Shown here: positions 1 to 9,174 of the stretch, piece by piece
Numbering within the stretch: the stretch's first letter is position 1
Layout of the letters: each line of letters starts with the position of its first letter
From: Diabrotica undecimpunctata
Taxonomy: Eukaryota; Arthropoda; Insecta; Coleoptera; Chrysomelidae
Length of the DNA: 64,000 nucleotides
Reading direction: 5' to 3'
Assembly: GCF_040954645.1 (NCBI RefSeq)
Contig: NC_092811.1
Coordinates: 88,713,199 to 88,777,198, forward strand
Notes under the pieces: model-generated
Seen by the model: the letters and a program-made list of their open reading frames with translations, nothing else
Databases searched by the model: none
What the model was told of the DNA's origin: nothing
Position numbers and translations under genes: made by a program

Positions 1-1314
1 GGTTAGTACAACACCAGATTTTCTGCAGATAACGTTCTCAACGAAACCCCTGGTAAGTTTCTTTTTATTCTCTTGGCACATAGTAAAAGGTGGTTTAGAA
101 AAGCGGTCCAACCGAATTGTACCAGCGGCATATATTGGTTTCTTTGACAACCATTGAAATAACCAATAAGAACTGAAATGATTGTCAAAATAAAGTTGTG
201 CTCCTGGAGGTATTTGCTCGGATAGGTGCATTACTACAGCCGGAGACTGGCCAAACAACATATACTCTACCTTCAGTTCTGTATTTGCACCTTGGTAGAC
301 GATGAAATCATATATTGTTCCACTTATCCCACATAATAGGAATAATTTTATACCCCATCTCGTCGGCTTATTTTTAATGTATTGTTTAATATTCACAGCA
401 CCCTTAAAAGGAACCATTTGTTCATCGATACTATATACCTCCTCCGGTTCCAACTGCCTGCATCTTTTTCTTATGGTATTGAAAAGGAGGCGTACTTTCC
501 ACAGTCGGTCTTCCGGCTGTTGATCTTCGTTGGAAGTGAAATGCATCGTATTTCGTAGTTTGAAAAATCTGTTTACTTGCATATTTTCAGATATTAGAGG
601 AACTGCAAATTTTTGTTCCCAGTACATTCGGACTCTCGGATAATTCAAATTACCCATTATTAACAGAATTCCAAAAAATGTCTTGACTTCTGCAATGTTT
701 GTAGCGGGAAAGTTTGGCACAGACCTAACAACAGCATATAAGTTTATTTTTTCTACGCAGATATTGAGGACCTCATCCGTGAAATACTGGTAAAAAATTT
801 CTACTGGACTGGGTAAACTTATCACTTCTTGTTTCTTGCTTTTATAAAACTGAATATTTTTTGACATTTCATAGATCCCCTTTGTCCAACTGATCTGTTC
901 TTTTTCAATTAAATTTTGTGACTTCAGGTATTCGCTTGCAAATTCGTGTGCTGTCTGACATGTGTGTATTTCTTGCATTGGCGTGTCTTGAATATCATGT
1001 GATTCGGACACAATTTCAATCAGCGCAGCTTCTTCTGGTTCCTCACATATATCGCCTTCCACCAATTCATTCTCATCTACAAACAACAGTACTCTAATAT
1101 CACACAATTTTGCTAAAGAAAAAGGAATAAAAAACTAAGAAGAGTCCCACTTACCCCTACACTGCATATCACGATCTTCAAAGTAATTATCCTCTTCCAT
1201 ATCTAGTTCCTCTAAATCGGAATTATCTCCATTGATGATTTCATAAAGTTCCTTCTCAGTTAACGGTTTTTTCCAGTACCGTCTGTCAGTCATCATGTAC
1301 ACTGTAAAGTACAT
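1..1314 (-). CDS. piggyBac-type transposase, intron-containing, truncated by left edge
   Basis: Two minus-strand exons: 1155-1314 (starts MYFTVYMMTDRRYWKKPLTE, with a second ATG at 1296) and 1-1112. They are joined by a 42-nt GT-AG intron (1113-1154, donor GGTAAGTGGG, acceptor TTTCTTTAG), phase 1. The joined frame has no stop for about 420 codons to the edge. N-terminal acidic region, then the DDE_Tnp_1_7 fold: first catalytic Asp in YSIDEQMVPFKG (codon 424-426), second in LYFDNHFSSYWL (184-186). The third Asp and Cys-rich tail are beyond the window. Cut-and-paste transposase or a domesticated copy; the clean frame suggests recent activity. Confidence 0.85.
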
Positions 1315-1682
1315 ATTTGTAAACCTTCATGCTATCAAAATATTAGAAGTTTTTTAAGAAACCAATAATTCATAACTTACCTGAAATTACAATAGACTCG
1401 AGAAAAATATAACAGTTTGATAAACACGCAAAAAACACCAGAAACACTTATAACTAATTTGAGGTTATACGCCAACGTGATATTCACTGTACTAAGAATG
1501 GTCACTTTACACAAAACAGTAGAAGGTAAACGTTTTGATGTGATGCGTCGATTTTATATGCAATTTGTCATATGACACTACAGTGTGCCGCATGACTTAC
1601 AGAGAGTTGATTCGGAAATAGCCCATTACTAGCATTTGAAGTATATGTACACTACAGTGTACGCCGTGTCGGAAAGGGTTAA
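1..1682 (-). mobile_element. piggyBac element, 5' part, with terminal repeat and TTAA site
   Basis: On the minus strand the element begins CCCTTTCCGACACGGCG at 1678, directly next to TTAA (1679-1682), the obligatory piggyBac target. Inside the end lies a near-palindrome (GTACACTACAGTGTAC at 1649-1664), and a related motif GACACTACAGTGTGCCGC recurs near 1574, so subterminal repeats that may bind transposase are present. A possible 5' UTR intron donor (GTAAGT) lies at 1380. The distal end is left of the window. Confidence 0.75.
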
Positions 1683-2160
1683 GGTTAAGTCATAGAGGGC
1701 TGCTTTTTTTTATTTGTGAGACAGACTGCTCGCCCATAAACAACATGATGAGGCAGTGCAATATAAAACTAAAAAAAATAGCGACATAGATACCTATCTT
1801 CAACGCCAACATCAAAGCAATTAAATCTAGCTTTCTATCTGCTTCGATCACTTTATCTTAGCATGTAGGTATATCTAATGTCAAAATCCCTACTTGTAAT
1901 TTTATTCTGTAAAATGTGTTTGTTGTGGAATAAATAAATTTTTCAACAATATCCACAATGTATAATTCATGAATTTCACTTTTTTTCTACAATCATTGTA
2001 TTTTTGAGTTTTATTTTAATAAAAATCTCATGAAACTTTCATGGAACTTAATTATGAATTTTTTATTACTATCTAGGAACTGTGAGAAAGGAATATTGTT
2101 CGACAGTTTTACAATGAATTTCTGTAAAAAATATTCAATTTTCATTTATTATAACAAAAC
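1683..2160. other. AT-rich gap, no gene seen
   Basis: Non-coding sequence right of the piggyBac TTAA site, with many stops in all frames. I see no splice-flanked exon and no repeat structure. Confidence 0.5.
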
Positions 2161-2320
2161 AATTTTAAAAAATACATTACAACCTCTTCGGGGTCATATG
2201 TGCCCCGAACCACCAGATGAGAAAGTTTGCCATATTTGAAGTCTTATAAAAATTGATTCCGTCATATACGAAGAACTTTGACGGGGTCAAACAGACCTCG
2301 TTCCGCAGGGAACGTGTTAA
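2161..2320. mobile_element. Possible second piggyBac-like terminus
   Basis: The stretch ends GTTCCGCAGGGAACGTG directly before TTAA (2317-2320) and contains a hairpin TTCGGGG...CCCCGAA at 2187-2209. A terminal repeat abutting TTAA with a subterminal hairpin resembles piggyBac-like ends. No matching partner end was located, so this is tentative. Confidence 0.3.
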
Positions 2321-2519
2321 TAACTGTTTCCACTTTAGTTGTATTTGCTATGATAGCTTTACTAGAGATGTTATCAGGGACCTTTAATGCAGTGGTTTTT
2401 CGTTTCCTTCTGCATTCTGATACTTTCTTGGTTCTTCCGCCTTCGACATCAATTTCTCAGTCTCAGGGCAACAGAGTGCCTTTCCACTAACCCGCTCATC
2501 CGCCCAAAGCAGTTGGCCA

Positions 2520-2733
2520 GTAAATTGTGGATTGCATATACCGGCATAAAGAAGATAAAATGCCGATAACAGAGTTTCGAGAGAATCTTGCTTTAGCCCT
2601 CGTAGGCTTAGAAAAAGTTAATGATCGTTCAACAGATCACCAGTACGAAAATCAACATAAGATAGAAGATACTAGCGGTCGTCGTGTAGAATATTACTCT
2701 AAAAGAAAAAAAATATTCAAGGTAGTCGTGTAG
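2520..2733 (+). pseudogene. piggyBac transposase C-terminal fragment
   Basis: Frame VDCIYRHKEDKMPITEFREN followed by LALALVGLEKVN and, later, HKIEDTSGRRVEYYSKRK. This resembles the segment after the DDD core in piggyBac transposases (N-A-W-x-x-Y, then LxEFR-x-x-x-ALxL, then His/Arg-rich zinc region). The zinc-binding cysteines are missing and the frame upstream is broken, so it is a relic. It is about 200 bp from the terminus-like sequence at 2161-2320 and may belong to the same dead copy. Confidence 0.45.
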
Positions 2734-2984
2734 TACAGAGTCAAACAACTATAACATTTTTTTTATATAGTCGAAGTAAACAAATAAATTTTGGAACTCT
2801 CTTTTTACGTTATTAAAAACTTATACTTTTACTTTTCTATGCGCACAAGATTTCACTTCTATCTCCTACCTCATGCCTGAATGTTTCAAATGCAACAAAA
2901 TTTTCACGATCGGACTTCATAAGTGTGTCTCCCCAGAAGGCTACTATGTATCATCTTCTTCTTCTTCTTCAGCCTTAAGTAATC

Positions 2985-3235
2985 CAACTTTCGACATAGG
3001 CTTACCCCAAATCAATCCAGTGTCTTCTATTTGCGCCACTTGTGGACCTACTTTTTCCGAAGCTTGAAATAGTTGCGTCATCATGGTCTGTAGTTCTTCA
3101 AAAACTTGCAGCGAATATTACAATGTCATCAGCGTATCTTAAATGACTCAGTTTTCTTCCATTAAAATTTACTCCCTAATCTGCCCAGTTAATGTCTTTG
3201 AACACGTCTTCATGCTATTATGACGCTACACATCA
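2985..3235 (-). pseudogene. RTE-type reverse transcriptase fragment
   Basis: Minus strand reads FNGRKLSHLRYADDIVIFAA, continuing into ELQTMMTQLFQASEKVG. The LRYADDIV catalytic box and the following LxxMxxxL-x-x-x-S-x-x-VG helix are typical of RTE-like LINEs. Stops and lost codons flank it. A (TTC)n run follows at 2954-2971. Confidence 0.6.
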
Positions 3236-3535
3236 CGCTACTATGTATACGAATTCCTATTAAAAACAGTACTGTTTGACTCTAGAAAGGAACACGCCGT
3301 CTAAATATGCTTTTCTGCCTGTGGCCACTCTTATTGTCTCGCCAGCTTATCGTCTGTGGTATGTGTGACACATTGTTGGCGTGCCACCGTACTCTACGTG
3401 TTAAGAAAATACATACCTACATAACTTTGGAATTGTAGAAAAAAGAACTTTTTTGTAAACCTATAACAAATCGAAACATTTATTTATCTGCAAGTGCTAT
3501 TTTTTGTACACGCTCTATATTTAACAATGTTTTAG

Positions 3536-3700
3536 GATGTTACTGATGATATTCAGGGAGCAATGGCTGCTGGATTAAGTGGCTATTTAGTCCAAACAGG
3601 AAAATACAAGCCTGGTGATGAAACAAAAATAAACCCATATCCAACTGCGACAGTGCCAAGTTTCGTCGAGGCTGTAGAAAAAATTATAAGACAAATCTAA
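3536..3700 (+). CDS. HDHD2: Terminal exon of an HDHD2/LHPP-like HAD phosphatase
   Basis: A phase-0 exon after acceptor AACAATGTTTTAG (AG at 3534-3535), open for 54 codons to a TAA at 3698. It begins DVTDDIQGAMAAGLSGYLVQ and continues TGKYKPGDETKINPYPTATV before a C-terminal amphipathic helix (FVEAVEKIIRQI). The D-V-x-D-D-x-x-G-A pattern is HAD motif IV, with the preceding Gly-Asp on the upstream exon. V-x-TGKY-x-x-x-DE-x-KINP is typical of HDHD2, a cytosolic type-II cap HAD hydrolase; LHPP is the close alternative. AATAAA-type signals follow near 3774. Earlier exons are not in the window, so they lie left of position 1. Confidence 0.8.
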   Translation, partial: DVTDDIQGAMAAGLSGYLVQTGKYKPGDETKINPYPTATVPSFVEAVEKIIRQI

Positions 3701-4150
3701 CATACTGTATTTATTTCTATTTATTTAATAATTTATAAATATGTAGGAGTTAACAAAATATATAGTATTGTAAAAATAAAAACACTTTAATAGATTAATA
3801 ATATTGTATAAAAATTAATTGTACATATATAAATAAATAGTAATATATTATCATCCAGTCTAAAAATTCTAGCATTATAAAAGAGTACAGAAAGTCTGTA
3901 GAGGTACACGCAGTTTCTTTTACTAAAAACTTTCATCTGGACTAAGGTCATATTTACGCATTGTTTGATTAAAGGAACACTTCGATTATTTTTGGGGTAT
4001 ACGTCTGAAACAAAGAAATTTTTATACAATAAACGCCAAATCTTGTATATATAATGTCTGAAACAAAGAAACCACACAGTTGTTACGTCATATTTCTCTA
4101 GTTATTATATTTAAAATCTGGATCAGATTCACCTCTGGGTTAAATCGTAA
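3701..4150. other. Shared 3' flank of the two convergent host genes
   Basis: AT-rich. It carries AATAAA-type motifs for the plus-strand exon near 3774, and the sequence TGTCTGAAACAAAGAAA twice (about 4002 and 4052). Apart from the candidate mini-exon at 3986-4004 I see no gene. Confidence 0.4.
3986..4004 (-). CDS. Candidate terminal mini-exon of the PPP4R4-like gene
   Basis: Exon H ends in phase 2 with AA and needs one more nucleotide. At 4004 a good acceptor (TTTCTTTGTTTCAG) is followed by A, restoring Lys, and then CGT ATA CCC CAA AAA TAA. That gives a C-terminus of LPVLIK-RIPQK. Downstream on this strand is an AT-rich stretch with an ATTAAA-like signal near 3790, plausible as a 3' UTR. 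The same acceptor-like block is repeated at about 4055, giving a longer alternative. The intron would be 17.7 kb and hold the I-type LINE. Weak support; the real last exon could lie elsewhere. Confidence 0.25.
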
Positions 4151-4159
4151 GTACACTTT

Positions 4160-4440
4160 TCAATGCAGTAACGAATAGAAGTGCGACAGGGTTGTATATT
4201 ATCACCGATATTATTTAAAATGTATTCGGGTACGCATTAGACGAGGTCCAAGGTGGAATCACGATCAACAGAACTAGTATAAACATCAGGTATGCTAATG
4301 ATACCGTCCTAATAGCAAGCAACGCACAAGAACTGCGAAATATAATTAATGCGGTAGTTCGTCATAGCGAAATGTTTGGTTTAAATCTAAATGTTTCCAC
4401 ACCTAAAATTCTAGTATTTTTAAAGACAGCAATAAACGTA
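4160..4440 (+). pseudogene. LINE reverse transcriptase fragment
   Basis: Plus strand reads VRQGCILSPILF, then after a frameshift EEVQGGITINRTSINIRYAN, then DTVLIASNAQELRN and SEMFGLNLNV. The expected YADD box is YAND, so the catalytic Asp is lost. Similar in style to the intact-looking copy at 25323-25745. Bounded on the right by the Tc1 element at 4469. Confidence 0.6.
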
Positions 4441-4468
4441 CCGTTCGCGTCATAAAAAACTGGTACAA

Positions 4469-6166
4469 CTCTTATAACCGAAAATCGTGTTTTTCAAGTT
4501 GTGTAAGTTGAGCTTTTCACATGTGTCATTCTAATTTCGAAGGCAACGTTGCCAGTTCAACGAAAATATTATATCAAACCAGCTAAAAGCAGGGCTGTGC
4601 GACAGGTCGCAGGTTTTAGTATATTAAAAACTAAAACAATATCGAACATTCTCGATCAGACAGTCACATTTATATTTAAACATTTCTTTAAACATACATC
4701 TTAAAAAAATTTATTAATTTTGAAAATTTCCACTATTTCATTACCCCATACATTGATTCGTGTTTTATTATAATTTATGAAAATATTTCAATTTAAAAAT
4801 AATGATAGATAATAAATCTAGACATGACTTTAAATTATTATGTTTAATTTCAAATCGAGAGGTGTGATTGGTTTCTCGTAAAGTGTAGCACAAAAATTTA
4901 AAATTTAATCTGAAATTAATAAAAAATGAATAATTTTTGCAGTGAACAAGTGTGGAATTTAAATATATGTATTACAATTTGAAAAGTTAATATTTTGTCA
5001 TAGCTCCATTATTATTAATCACTTCTTGTAATCTTCTGGGAACTGAGTTTATTAAATTTAGTGACAAATTTTCATCTTCGGCCAAATTTTCCTAGGTTTC
5101 TTCAATGATGGTCCATAAATGATCCCTGTTTTGGGGAACTACATTTAATTTTTGTATTTTGTTGATCATAAGTCCCCAAACGTTCTCTATTGGATTAATA
5201 TCTGGAATTTTAGAGGGCCATTGAAGAGCTTTAATGCTATTTTCCATAAGGTAATCCCTTACACGGTGGGCTGTGTGGATGGAACAGTTGTCATGTTGGA
5301 AAATTAGATTATTGTTGGGGAAAATTTTCCTAATCGATGGCAACATCACATTATCTAATATATGTAAATGGGTGTCAGTATTGAATCGTCCTTCAGTTCT
5401 CCAACACATTCCTAAACCTTCTCTATATATCCAAGCCCAGACATTTACAGAGAACCGTCCGGACTTATCACTTGATAAAATATAGTTTTCGTTAAACCTA
5501 TTTCGAGGCGGTCTATAAACCCTAATATGGCCATCATAATGAGACTGGAATACTTTTTCATCAGTAAAAATTACTCGGTCCCAAAAATTGACTGGATCAT
5601 TTAAAACGTAATTTAAAGCAAATAGGAGTCTATTTTGTTTATGTTCCTCGCTAAATTTGTATTTTCGGGCGGCTGCACAATTTTTTAAATCTGTTCTTCT
5701 AATTCTCCTTAATGCTGTAGTTATAGAAGCATTAAAGTTTGTATTAACTTTTGCTTACCTTGCCGTATGGAAGAGATATGCTCTTAAATAATTAGTTGAT
5801 GTTTCATCTTGTTGGTCTGTAGTAATAACTGGTCTCCCACTCCCTCTCCTTCTATCCAAAGTCTGCTCGTTTTCCCATTTTTTTTTTAATGTTATGGATT
5901 GTGGTTTTGCTTCTATTTAACTCTTTAGCCAGTGGTCGAATCGACCAATCATCTTCTATTTTTGAAATTATTCTCGTTTTATCAAACTGACTTAACTGAC
6001 GTGGCATCTTTAAAAATTCACTTTGACAAACTTGTCAAATCTGACTGATGGCAAGCAATATTTTTTATGTTTAATTTTTATGTTTAATCGTTCGGATATG
6101 TTCGGGAAGTGTTCACACGCTGATAACATCTGTAGATACTAAACCAACATTTTTCAGTTATAAGAG
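4469..6166 (-). mobile_element. Tc1-like element with imperfect terminal inverted repeats
   Basis: Terminal motif CTCTTATAACCGAAAA at 4469-4484 is mirrored by CTCTTATAACTGAAAA on the opposite strand at 6151-6166, with one mismatch in 16. They bracket a minus-strand transposase. The exact outer ends and the TA duplication were not resolved. Confidence 0.6.
4987..6007 (-). pseudogene. Tc1 transposase, DD34E, broken
   Basis: ATG at 6007 begins MPRQLSQFDKTRIISKIEDD, a paired HTH domain, with a second HTH after DRRRGSGRP. Catalytic residues are present: Asp in FTDEKVFQSHY, Asp in FQHDNCSIH, Glu in NPIENVWG. The second Asp and Glu are separated by 34 residues, the Tc1 spacing. It ends NNNGAMTKY then TAA (4987-4989). 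Damage: an extra A in an A10 run near 5877 shifts frame, another shift occurs near 5756, and TGG has become TAG at about 5092 in EETWENLA. Length about 340 codons, as usual for the family. Confidence 0.8.
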
Positions 6167-6169
6167 GAT

Positions 6170-7000
6170 TTTTTAAGACAGACGATGATATCTTACTCTG
6201 CTAATTTTATTCTCATTATCATTTATACACCGTAAATCATTTAATTTTGAAAAAAATATGCATCTTAATGGGTAGATAAATATTTTTTGTTTACATTTTA
6301 TACATAATAATGTAAAAAAGTAATAGTCTATTTATAGATAAAAACGGATTAAAATTAGGGTGTAGATTCAACCTCCATAAGGAACATTACAGTGAGATAT
6401 TGGATTGTAATGTAATAATGTCATGTTTTGAAAAGCATTTTTCTCCCCGGATATTTTATAGTTTATAATCTACATAGGATAAAGTATAATGTTAGTTTTT
6501 CACATTTATCGTTTATGTAATAAATAATAAATTAATTTAGGTAGTTTGCCTGTTACTAAACTTATTGACATAACATACAGTCAACAGTTTGTGTTCTGTA
6601 AATAATTTAAGTATAAAATTACAGTAGATGCATTCCAATGTTCCCTGTGCCAATACCCTAACTTTAAATAGCGTTCAACATTTTGGACATTAACTCAATC
6701 CTCTCTCTAGTTATTAAATTTATTAGATACGGTTTTTTGTTGTTAATAATAAAAATAATACCTATCTAAAAACTTTATACATTTTTGAACGTTATTTTTT
6801 ACGTTTTACGTTTTATTTAAATTTACTGAAATTCCGTTATCTGTGATGGCAACAACGAATTGATTCACGAACCATTGTGTCCAGTCTGAACACAGGTTTA
6901 CATTGGGAAAAAAAGTGTACCAGTTTTATATGACGGGAAGTGTACATTGTTATAAAAAAGGGCAAATCATAGAACAGGTAACTTTACAAAATATTTGGTA
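6170..7000. other. AT-rich gap, nothing recognised
   Basis: No coding frame, splice-flanked exon or inverted repeat seen. It is intergenic or part of the large last intron of the PPP4R4-like gene. Confidence 0.45.
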
Positions 7001-7009
7001 GCAAATATC

Positions 7010-7193
7010 AACAGCGATTCGAATCGAATACCTCGACAAGTGAACATTGTTCGCTGCTGTGTTTAAAAGCTGTGAAAATACATCTAGGAAAATGCTGGTT
7101 TATGAAAGCGAGAACTTCCAGACCAAAATGCGCACGAGCGCCGTCCTGCTTCAAAATGATGTTTCGTTCTTCAAATCTGTCATCTTCATTCAA
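7010..7193 (-). pseudogene. Mariner-like transposase fragment
   Basis: Minus strand reads ERNIILKQDGARAHFGLEVL and AFINQHFP. The Q-D-G-A-x-x-H-F motif is the second catalytic Asp block of mariner-type transposases, followed by the usual x-x-L-x-x-x-FP. The expected downstream Glu block is absent. It directly abuts the BEL/Pao fragment on the other strand. Confidence 0.5.
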
Positions 7194-7226
7194 AGTGCAC
7201 GTAATTCTTGTAAAAGATACAAGTAC

Positions 7227-7960
7227 CTTGGAAAACTAAACAATTTTTTTCTGATAATGGAACAAATTATGCTGGGGCAACTAAAGAATTATCAAAATCA
7301 GGTGAATTTTTACGGGTCAACAATTGGGAAATAAGCGAACGGTCGACTGTCGAAGGTATTCAATGGACATTTATTCCTCCGTACTCTTCTCATATGGGTG
7401 GAATATGGGAGGCAGGGGTAAAAACGGTGAAATTTCACTTGTATCGTGTCTTAAAAAATATTAAATTAACGTTCGAAGAATTTTATACGATTGTTTAACA
7501 GATAGAAGCAATTCTAAATTTCCGACCATTGTTCCCTTTACCCTTTGATCCGAATGACTTTAATCCATTCACTCTAGCACACTTCTTGGTTGGCAGATCG
7601 TTACACGCCATACCACATCCACGAGTTAGTAACATACCTGACAAGAGATTATCTCGATATCAATACCTTGAAAGGCTTCACCAGCACTTTTGAGAAAGGT
7701 GGAGCAAGGGGTATATTAGCGAGTTATCGCAGCGTTCAAAATGGAAATCAACACAATCTCAGTTGACCGTTGGAAATATAGTTATAATAAAAGAAGATGT
7801 TGTTCCTCCCATGAGTTGGATATTGGGCAAGGTAATTGAGATTCACCGTGGTAGACGCTCGAATTGCTACCATTAAGACGAATACAGGAAATATCAAGCG
7901 TTCATTTTCAAAAATATGTCCACTTCCTGTTAACAATGATGTTTAAAGTATTCCATACGT
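7227..7960 (+). pseudogene. BEL/Pao integrase and C-terminal (DUF5641-like) domain, degenerate
   Basis: The plus strand reads FSDNGTNYAGATKEL, then FIPPYSSHMGGIWEAGVKTV, then QIEAILNFRPLFPL, then HFLVGRSLHAIPHPR. A C-terminal block follows: RLSRYQYLERLHQHF, VGNIVIIKEDVVPPMSWILG and GKVIEIHRGR. S-D-N-G-T-N-x-x-G-A and G-G-x-W-E-A are hallmark BEL/Pao integrase motifs, and the W-x-x-G-x-V-x-E-x-H-x-G-x tail is the domain after it. Stops occur after FYTIV and HQHF. After 7960 comes a polypurine-like GTGGCCGGGA then TG at 7987, a possible 3' LTR start; no second LTR is in view. Confidence 0.75.
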
Positions 7961-8130
7961 CCGCGTCTGTCCCAATGTGGCCGGGATGTTCAAAAACTAA
8001 GTGCGGTCTAAGGCGCAATCTTGATGACAAGGGTCAGCGCGCATTCAATCCCATGAGAATCTGCCGCGAAGGAAGCGGTAGTTTTGTAATACATATATTT
8101 TTTCTATCGTCAATTCAATGTTCAAGTTAA

Positions 8131-8850
8131 TAAAGTGCATCTAAAAAATTTAAAATAATAACTAACACAGTCCACTCTATAATCACTAACAGTAACGTTA
8201 TTTAGAAAACGCATTGTTTTACATGATAAACTCAAAAATATTTCAAAATATTTTGAGGTTTTTTAAATGCGCGTACTTTGAGGTGGTATCACAAATGTAA
8301 CGGCTGAGAGACAATAATACACACACAGAAAAGACGAGGTCAGAACTGTAATATTTTTGCTTTTTGTAGGATCTAATAGAGCACTGAACTTGAAAAAGCT
8401 TGCAGCCAATCCAGATCGGGTGTATAAACTTCTTGATGAACTGGCGTCAGACTTTGAAATAGAAAGCGATAAAGACGATGAATTGTTTGCCCTTCGAATG
8501 ACTCTTTATAGGGAGATAAATAGTTGGAAAGCATGTATTTAGGGCCAATGTAACAAATAACAATAGAGCGCCAATGTAACAAAAAACAAATGAATTAAGG
8601 AAGGTTGTCTTCATGCACCACTAAGGATCAACTATAAAATATACCTTGATACACTAAAGAAACTACTAATCCTCACAAAGAAAGAGAAAATATCAGTATG
8701 ATAAACATAGGAAAATGTAAAATATGAATCTGAAATATAACACAAAATTTAAATGTAGAAAAAATATAACCAAATTGAAATATAAAAATATAACTAAATT
8801 GAAGGCTGGCTAGCGGACTGTACCGGAGAGTGACTACTTGACACTCAAAA
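8131..8850. other. Gap, no supported gene
   Basis: AT-rich, probably including BEL LTR remains. A 61-codon acidic frame at 8357-8542 follows an acceptor-like TTTTTGTAG but matches nothing I know. Confidence 0.4.
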
Positions 8851-8992
8851 GAGTTTTTTTTTTTTTTTTTTTTTCGTGGAATTTATGGCTTTGGCGAGAA
8901 CCAATTAGCCAGACTATGTTAGATTGAATCATTAATTTGTGCATGATGTATTCATTTGTTTTGTTAGTAATATATAAAATGTGTAAGGTGTT

Positions 8993-9023
<31 letters not shown>

Positions 9024-9066
9024 ATTTTTTTTTTATTTTTATTTTTTTTTTATTTATTTTTTTTTT
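8851..9066. repeat. Poly-T and TA simple repeats, LINE 3' tail
   Basis: A T18-20 run at about 8855-8874, a short TA run near 8993, and a long T-rich block with single A interruptions at 9007-9066. The last abuts the minus-strand I-type LINE and is best read as its poly(A) tail. Confidence 0.6.
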
Positions 9067-9174
9067 CCGCGCTAGGGCGTCAACCCGGTTCATCCCCTCG
9101 GAGGTTTCAGCCCTCTTTGTGTGCTTTACGTTTAGTTTCTTTCGCAGAATTGTATACAAAATTGGTTAGTAATT

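Noticed and set aside
2278..2490. 70-codon frame next to the TTAA site
   Set aside because: No family motif; the opposite strand is equally open through the putative terminus, which points to chance.
8357..8542. 61-codon acidic frame after an acceptor-like site, plus strand
   Set aside because: No recognisable family, no partner exon in phase, and it lies amid transposon debris; composition alone is not enough.
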